Below, in pieces: positions 7,255-10,331 of a stretch of DNA of 10,331 nucleotides (within the stretch, counting starts at the first letter, position 1; each line of letters opens with the position of its first letter). Source of the stretch: Cellvibrionales bacterium UBA2618 (GTDB lineage Bacteria > Pseudomonadota > Gammaproteobacteria > Pseudomonadales > Porticoccaceae); assembly GCA_002339165.1 (NCBI GenBank), contig DDJS01000117.1, forward strand, positions 1-10,331, read 5' to 3'. Both the position numbers and the translations under genes were made by a program. The notes under the pieces were generated by a model, which saw nothing but the letters and a program-made list of their open reading frames with translations, had not been told where the DNA came from and did no database searches.

Positions 7255-7314
7255 TTGGTTCCCTATCTTTTGGCTCTCTATTATTTGGCTCATAATGCAT
7301 GGGCTCTATATTAC
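7255..7314. repeat. Four tandem 15-bp imperfect repeats (array A)
   Basis: The units are TTGGTTCCCTATCTT, TTGGCTCTCTATTAT, TTGGCTCATAATGCA and TGGGCTCTATATTAC, in exact 15-base steps. The conserved part is TTGGCTC (GAGCCAA on the minus strand). The array lies about 180 bases upstream of the LTxxQ gene start. It may be a row of regulator sites or a decayed minisatellite. It is open in one plus-strand frame for 28 codons, but there is no start codon. Confidence 0.55.
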
Positions 7315-7539
7315 CGATCTTAGGCCAAAGTGTTACAGAGATTGCAAAAGATGCCATTCCCTGCGATATCTGCCCGCCTCGGGCGATACGCCGGTCAGCG
7401 GCACGGCGCACTTTGCGTTGGCATGGGCCAACCCCTTTCCATAACCCGTCGATCGCTCACCGCGCATATTGCCGTCGCGAACCGATGGCGGCGCACCCTT
7501 TGCTGTCCGATAAAACGTCACCAACGCTATTGCGCGGCC

Positions 7540-7944
7540 TTATTCGCCGGGGTTTTCGGCAAAACACGCCAGCGAGCGGTCGACAGGCGCCCAGTCAGCA
7601 GCGGCAGACAGCCAGTAGTTGGCCATTGGATTTAACGCCGACGGGTCGTCGAGGGTGGCACACTTGACGAAGCGCGCGCCCGGCACCATCTCGGCGTCGG
7701 TAAACAGTTGCGAGCCACAGGTCGGGCAAAAGTGGCGCGTAACGGTTCTATCGGCGGCACTTTGTAAACTGTAGGTGCGCGTTTCACCGCTCACGCGCAG
7801 AGTGTCGGTCATGGTCACGGTGGTCATTGGGCTGCCAGTGGCGCGCTGGCAATCGCGACAGTAACAACTGCCGCCCTCGAGTTTCTCCGCGTCAAACGCG
7901 TAGCGTATCTGCCCGCAGAGACAGCCGCCTGTATATGTCGTCAT
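7540..7944 (-). CDS. GFA-domain (CENP-V/GFA family) zinc protein
   Basis: This is a 134-residue cytoplasmic protein of the glutathione-dependent formaldehyde-activating (GFA) family. All seven cysteines of the two zinc sites are present: Cys8 and Cys10 in GGCLCG, plus Cys73 and Cys76 in FCPTCGS, form the structural site; Cys27, Cys29 and Cys32 in SCYCRDC form the second site. In Gfa of Paracoccus the domain was linked to S-hydroxymethylglutathione formation, but most family members have unknown substrates, so a formaldehyde role is not claimed. The frame is open to 8043, but ATG 7944 is chosen because AGGAG (7956-7952) sits seven bases upstream and the domain starts at once. It follows the Tag-family gene by 53 bases on the same strand, so the two may be co-transcribed. 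Confidence 0.9.
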   Translation of the reverse strand: MTTYTGGCLCGQIRYAFDAEKLEGGSCYCRDCQRATGSPMTTVTMTDTLRVSGETRTYSLQSAADRTVTRHFCPTCGSQLFTDAEMVPGARFVKCATLDDPSALNPMANYWLSAAADWAPVDRSLACFAENPGE

Positions 7945-7951
7945 GTGGTAT

Positions 7952-7956
7952 CTCCT
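7952..7956 (-). promoter_or_regulatory. Shine-Dalgarno site of the GFA gene
   Basis: AGGAG on the minus strand, seven bases before ATG 7944. It fixes the start and rules out the upstream extension into the preceding gene. Confidence 0.7.
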
Positions 7957-7997
7957 ATTGTTTGACCATGTGCATTTTAACCACCAAAGCCCGAGCC

Positions 7998-8693
7998 TTA
8001 GCGAAATGACTCGGTGTAGTTTTCGCCACTGGCGCAAGCACAAATGCGACTGAGCCGAGTCAGCGAGTAACCGGTTTGCTCTCGCCAGTGATTAAACCGC
8101 GCCTGCACCTTAGCCAAATCTGACTTGCTGGTTGGATGATCGGCTATCTCTAGGCCGCTCTCGCGCAGGCACGTGACCACGTCACTGCTCAGATTAAAGC
8201 TGTCACAACCGAGATAGCGCAACATGCGCGGACCGCTGCGCCCGCCGAGGCGACAGCCGTGTTTTTTAAGGTGCAGGCAAAGACCGACAAAATCCTCTTT
8301 CGGCCACTGTTCAACAAAGGCCGCAAAGCTGCCATGCGCGGCTGTCATGTCGATGATGTAGGCGGCATTTTGCGGCACGCTGATGACTTTCTGGCGATTG
8401 CGAACGATGCGTTCATCGCGCGCTATATCGTCCAATTGATCGGGGCTGAGCAAGACCATTTTGAAGGGTTCGAAACCAAAAAAAACGCGTTCAAAATCGG
8501 GCCATTTTTTGCGGATGACTCGCCAGACAAATCCAGCTTGAAAGACGCATAGCGTCATGGTGGACAGCACGCGGTGGTCGGGAACTTGTAAAAATTCGCT
8601 GCGCGGTAATGGCTCGCGAATCCACTCTTCAAGCTTTTCTTCGCCGCCCTTGCGGAACAAGGCGTGCGACAAGATTGGGGCAAAATCGGTCAT
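7998..8693 (-). CDS. DNA-3-methyladenine glycosylase I (Tag) superfamily protein
   Basis: This is a 231-residue protein that would remove alkylated adenine from DNA in base excision repair. The call rests on the Tag-like core VFQAGFVWRVIRKKWPDFERVF (50-71), on DERIVRNRQKV (93-103, compare AGIIRHRGKI in E. coli Tag) and on a C-terminal helical part with SLTRLSRICA. It belongs to a divergent branch. By eye, the active-site Glu of E. coli Tag (LEGQQAG) aligns with Cys49, and the zinc His/Cys cluster around HVVGCCCYPG has no counterpart. Activity on 3-methyladenine is therefore uncertain. The start is uncertain too: MTDF at 8693 fits the usual N-terminus of this branch, while ATG 8723 and TTG 8729 are also in frame and none has a strong ribosome site. 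It is the first gene of a likely pair with the GFA gene. Confidence 0.82.
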   Translation of the reverse strand: MTDFAPILSHALFRKGGEEKLEEWIREPLPRSEFLQVPDHRVLSTMTLCVFQAGFVWRVIRKKWPDFERVFFGFEPFKMVLLSPDQLDDIARDERIVRNRQKVISVPQNAAYIIDMTAAHGSFAAFVEQWPKEDFVGLCLHLKKHGCRLGGRSGPRMLRYLGCDSFNLSSDVVTCLRESGLEIADHPTSKSDLAKVQARFNHWREQTGYSLTRLSRICACASGENYTESFR

Positions 8694-8848
8694 GCGGGGT
8701 CTCTTGCTGCGCTGCGGCGTCATTGCCAAAAGCCTAGTTTAGCTCCATCCATGATCGAGTGGTAGCTATCCGCGCTCGAGCCTCGCGACAATCCGTTGCG
8801 CGTTGGTCGGCAAGCGCTGATAGCGATGGGGCGCGTCGGCGCGGCGCA

Positions 8849-8947
8849 TCACAGTAATCGCCTAACATAGCGGGAAAAACGTCTGTTAATCAACGCGTAA
8901 CAAGAGTGGTCTAGCGCGGTTAACATTGAGCCAATATCGCCGTCCAT
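8849..8947 (-). CDS. Possible 32-residue small protein
   Basis: ATG 8947 is preceded by AGGAGG (8958-8953) at a spacing of five bases, a near-perfect ribosome site, and the frame runs 32 codons to TGA. The product begins MDGDIGSMLTALDHSCY and ends in a basic tail with RRFSRYVRRLL. There is no known family. The ribosome site is itself part of a tandem repeat that occurs three times, so it may be accidental. It points toward the Tag-family gene but ends about 155 bases before it. Confidence 0.25.
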   Translation of the reverse strand: MDGDIGSMLTALDHSCYALINRRFSRYVRRLL

Positions 8948-8950
8948 AAG

Positions 8951-9040
8951 CGCCTCCTAGATAGGCGCCTCCTAGATAAACGCCTCCTAGCTAAGTGGCT
9001 CATAAATAAACGCCGCGTAAATAAGCGCCAGATAAAAACT
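8951..9040. repeat. Six tandem 15-bp imperfect repeats (array B)
   Basis: The units in exact 15-base steps are CGCCTCCTAGATAGG, CGCCTCCTAGATAAA, CGCCTCCTAGCTAAG, TGGCTCATAAATAAA, CGCCGCGTAAATAAG and CGCCAGATAAAAACT. The first three are nearly identical and the last three more decayed. On the minus strand the unit core is GAGGCG(C/T)TTATCTAG, and the three good units each carry AGGAGG. No single frame stays open across the array. The unit with TGGCTCAT resembles array A. Confidence 0.75.
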
Positions 9041-9207
9041 GTAGCATCACGCTAATTTCAACCGCCCCGTACAAAATCCTGCTACAAAAAACCATGCGCT
9101 GCCGCGCGTTTCGTGCCACTTTATAAGCACCGCTGCGTTTATGAATGAGTCCACACCGAGACTTTATCGGCCCAGCGCATCATCAAGCTGCCAGATACGC
9201 GCTGAAA

Positions 9208-9237
9208 TTGACCCGGATAGCTCGCCATCGCTACAAT
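9208..9237 (+). promoter_or_regulatory. Sigma70-type promoter of the DUF3088-like gene
   Basis: TTGACC (9208-9213; 5 of 6) and TACAAT (9232-9237; 5 of 6) are separated by 18 bases. The expected transcript start near 9244 gives a leader of about 60 bases. This is the best promoter match in the window. Confidence 0.55.
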
Positions 9238-9304
9238 TAACCGTGACCTATGGGCCAGCGCGAGGCCATCTAACATAATTTCAATCGAAAGGGATTCGAC
9301 CGAA

Positions 9305-9697
9305 ATGAACTCTGACAAACCAAGCAGCCAAAATCTCGAGCGCGATCAGCACCCAGCGGTATTGTTGTACCTGTTTAAACGCGATTTTGTCGATGCTGGT
9401 AAGCGCTATTTTTGCCCGCACTGCCTGCGTATAGAAGGGCTAATGGCGCTATTCCCCGAAATTCGTCACGCCATCGAGGTGCGCTATGTCGCTTTTGCCA
9501 AACCACGCGGCCAGTTGGCCGAGTGGGTCGGCGACGATCAGCAGAGCTGCCCACAGTTAATTTTTGTCGGCGGCGACGATTCACTATCCGCCGCCTACAG
9601 TCAGCGCGCACCCACCGGAACTCTGCACATCACCCGCACCAACGATATTCTTAGCTACCTGATCGCGCGTTTTAAACTGCCGCAGATACACCCTTAA
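9305..9697 (+). CDS. DUF3088-like thioredoxin-fold protein
   Basis: This 130-residue protein matches the DUF3088 family as I know it: a start like LYLFKRDFVD, then FCPHC (36-40), the IEGLMALFPE segment, VRYVAFAKPR, and DDQQSCPQLIF (77-87) with Pro83 where thioredoxin-like folds carry a cis-proline. The CPHC motif plus that proline suggests a thiol-disulfide or glutaredoxin-like fold. The family has no established function that I know of. There is no signal peptide, so it is probably cytoplasmic. The first 17 residues are polar and extra compared with the family. The ribosome site for ATG 9305 is weak (AAGGG lies about 12 bases upstream), so a later TTG at the start of the first strand cannot be ruled out. 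It stands alone between its own promoter and the alcohol dehydrogenase gene. Confidence 0.8.
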   Translation: MNSDKPSSQNLERDQHPAVLLYLFKRDFVDAGKRYFCPHCLRIEGLMALFPEIRHAIEVRYVAFAKPRGQLAEWVGDDQQSCPQLIFVGGDDSLSAAYSQRAPTGTLHITRTNDILSYLIARFKLPQIHP

Positions 9698-9999
9698 ACC
9701 GTGCGTCGTATGGCGCAGCAATGCGCGGCGAGTCGGCAATGGGTGCTGCGCTGCTTGCAGGCGTGTGGGCCGTTTATGGCATCGCTAAAAGCTTGGCGTT
9801 TACGCCCCGCAGGATGCTATGCACCCGCGCGCATCGCGGGGCCTATCGAGCGAATCGTTGCGCGCTGGCATCTACGCTTAAAAATGCCTGTTTGACTGTG
9901 TTTAAATAGTGGTTGACGCCTTGTGCTTTAAAAGCAGCACCCGAGCATGCCGGCAACCGCGGTTGAATAACCCACAGCGATAAAAAAGGTATAACCAGC
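9698..9999. other. Spacer before the alcohol dehydrogenase gene
   Basis: A hairpin CCCGCG (9824-9829) / CGCGGG (9835-9840) with a 5-base loop has no T tract after it, so a terminator is doubtful. A 12-bp palindrome lies at 9954-9965. Two open frames of about 62-64 codons occur; one begins with GTG three bases after the previous stop, and the other has a hydrophobic stretch. Both lack ribosome sites and are rich in Arg, Cys and Ala, and I do not call them. Confidence 0.45.
9954..9965. promoter_or_regulatory. 12-bp palindrome upstream of the alcohol dehydrogenase
   Basis: CAACCGCGGTTG is a perfect dyad 34 bases before the start codon, where an operator could act. It is followed at once by GGTT-GAAT-AACC sharing its right arm. 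No regulator gene is nearby to match it with. Confidence 0.35.
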
Positions 10000-10331
10000 A
10001 TGAAAGCAGCAATTTTCGCGGGGCCAGGGCAGCCCTTAAAAGTTGTCGAACAGCCGATGCCAGAGATCGATGACCAGCAGATGCTGGTGCGAGTGAGTTA
10101 CTGCGGTATCTGCGGCACAGATATTCACGTCACCCGCGAGGGTCCGTTTATGGTGCCGCCGAATACCGTGCTTGGGCATGAGTTTTCTGGGCGTATCGCA
10201 GCCCTCGGGGCGGCCGTCAAAGACGGTCATTTTGCCGTCGGTGACCGCGTAGTGTCGCTCCCCTACATCGGCAAACAGCTCATCGGCTTTGGCGAAAACC
10301 CCGGCGGCTATGGCGAATACATTCGCGTTGG
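10000..10331 (+). CDS. Zinc-type medium-chain alcohol dehydrogenase (partial, 5' end)
   Basis: The first 110 codons of an MDR-superfamily dehydrogenase, cut by the window end. It starts MKAAIFAGPGQPLKVVEQP and shows the catalytic zinc ligands Cys35 in CGICGTDIH and His60-Glu61 in LGHEFSG, then GDRVVSLPY. The loop that usually holds four structural-zinc cysteines is short and has none (YIGKQLIGFGENPGGYGEY, 89-107), so it probably binds only the catalytic zinc. It should oxidise an alcohol or polyol with NAD(P)+; the substrate is unknown and the cofactor domain lies beyond the window. The start is preceded by AAAAAAGG about 11 bases upstream, a rather distant ribosome site. Confidence 0.9.
   Translation, partial: MKAAIFAGPGQPLKVVEQPMPEIDDQQMLVRVSYCGICGTDIHVTREGPFMVPPNTVLGHEFSGRIAALGAAVKDGHFAVGDRVVSLPYIGKQLIGFGENPGGYGEYIRV

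Larger units (their letters stand above)
7073..7539. other. Spacer between the LTxxQ protein and GFA genes
   Basis: It contains the ribosome site of the LTxxQ gene and a four-unit 15-bp repeat (7255-7314). The open frames here on both strands are rich in Arg and Cys, have no ribosome site and run into the opposite strand of neighbouring genes, so I do not call them. No terminator was found. Confidence 0.45.
8694..9304. other. Long spacer between divergent Tag and DUF3088 genes
   Basis: The roughly 610-base region between divergently read genes holds the six-unit 15-bp array (8951-9040), a short minus-strand frame with a strong ribosome site (8849-8947) and a good plus-strand promoter (9208-9237). 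The rest shows no gene or RNA that I can recognise. Confidence 0.5.

Noticed and set aside
7299..7667. Plus-strand frames of about 100-120 codons opposite the GFA gene
   Set aside because: No ribosome site, Arg/Cys/Ser-rich composition typical of antisense frames, and overlap with a well-supported gene.
8951..9040. A CRISPR array
   Set aside because: Units are 15 bases, contiguous and without unique spacers; no cas gene is present.
9824..9840. GC-rich hairpin as a rho-independent terminator
   Set aside because: No run of T follows on either strand.
9701..9909. Two overlapping 62-64 codon frames after the DUF3088-like gene, one with a possible membrane helix
   Set aside because: No ribosome site and biased composition; the hydrophobic stretch alone is not enough.

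Overview
The window looks like chromosomal DNA of an aerobic, heterotrophic (probably marine) gammaproteobacterium. This is inferred from the mix of genes (aldehyde dehydrogenase, a fused enoyl-CoA hydratase/3-hydroxyacyl-CoA dehydrogenase, a dienelactone-hydrolase-type enzyme, GFA and Tag-family proteins) and from a chromosomal integron-type cassette. No taxonomic marker is present, so the assignment is tentative.

Left end (1-550): a single integron gene cassette. A complete attC site lies at 461-550. The previous cassette junction is at 75/76. Joining G544 to bases 76-81, as would happen in the excised circle, gives GTTATGT, the exact complement of the attC R' box ACATAAC. This fixes the cassette at 76-544. 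Its cargo reads in reverse (91-440) as a roughly 116-residue, three-helix membrane protein, broken by a frameshift at a 7-base G run and by one in-frame TGA. No integrase is in view. Bases 551-1064 hold no recognisable gene.

Middle (1065-5875): three minus-strand catabolic genes. From upstream to downstream in their own direction these are a multifunctional beta-oxidation enzyme (5875-3779), an NAD(P)+-dependent aldehyde dehydrogenase (3432-1996) and a dienelactone hydrolase family protein (1772-1065). Each has a good Shine-Dalgarno sequence. Together they suggest oxidation of fatty or other acyl/aldehyde substrates to acetyl-CoA. The gaps of about 220-350 bases argue against one tight operon. 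A perfect 11-bp inverted repeat lies 20 bases before the beta-oxidation start.

Right-middle (6179-8693): three more minus-strand genes. They are a membrane-anchored periplasmic protein with four LTxxQ-like motifs reminiscent of Spy/CpxP, a GFA-domain zinc protein with all seven metal cysteines, and a divergent member of the 3-methyladenine DNA glycosylase I (Tag) superfamily.

Right end (8694-10331): a long spacer with a 15-bp-period tandem repeat array, then two plus-strand genes. These are a DUF3088-like thioredoxin-fold protein behind a good sigma70-type promoter, and the first 110 codons of a zinc-type medium-chain alcohol dehydrogenase that runs off the window.

The most unusual items are the broken reverse-oriented integron cassette, two related arrays of 15-bp repeats (7255-7314 and 8951-9040) lying upstream of minus-strand genes, and the dyad in front of the beta-oxidation gene. 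I found no clear new defence or biosynthetic system.
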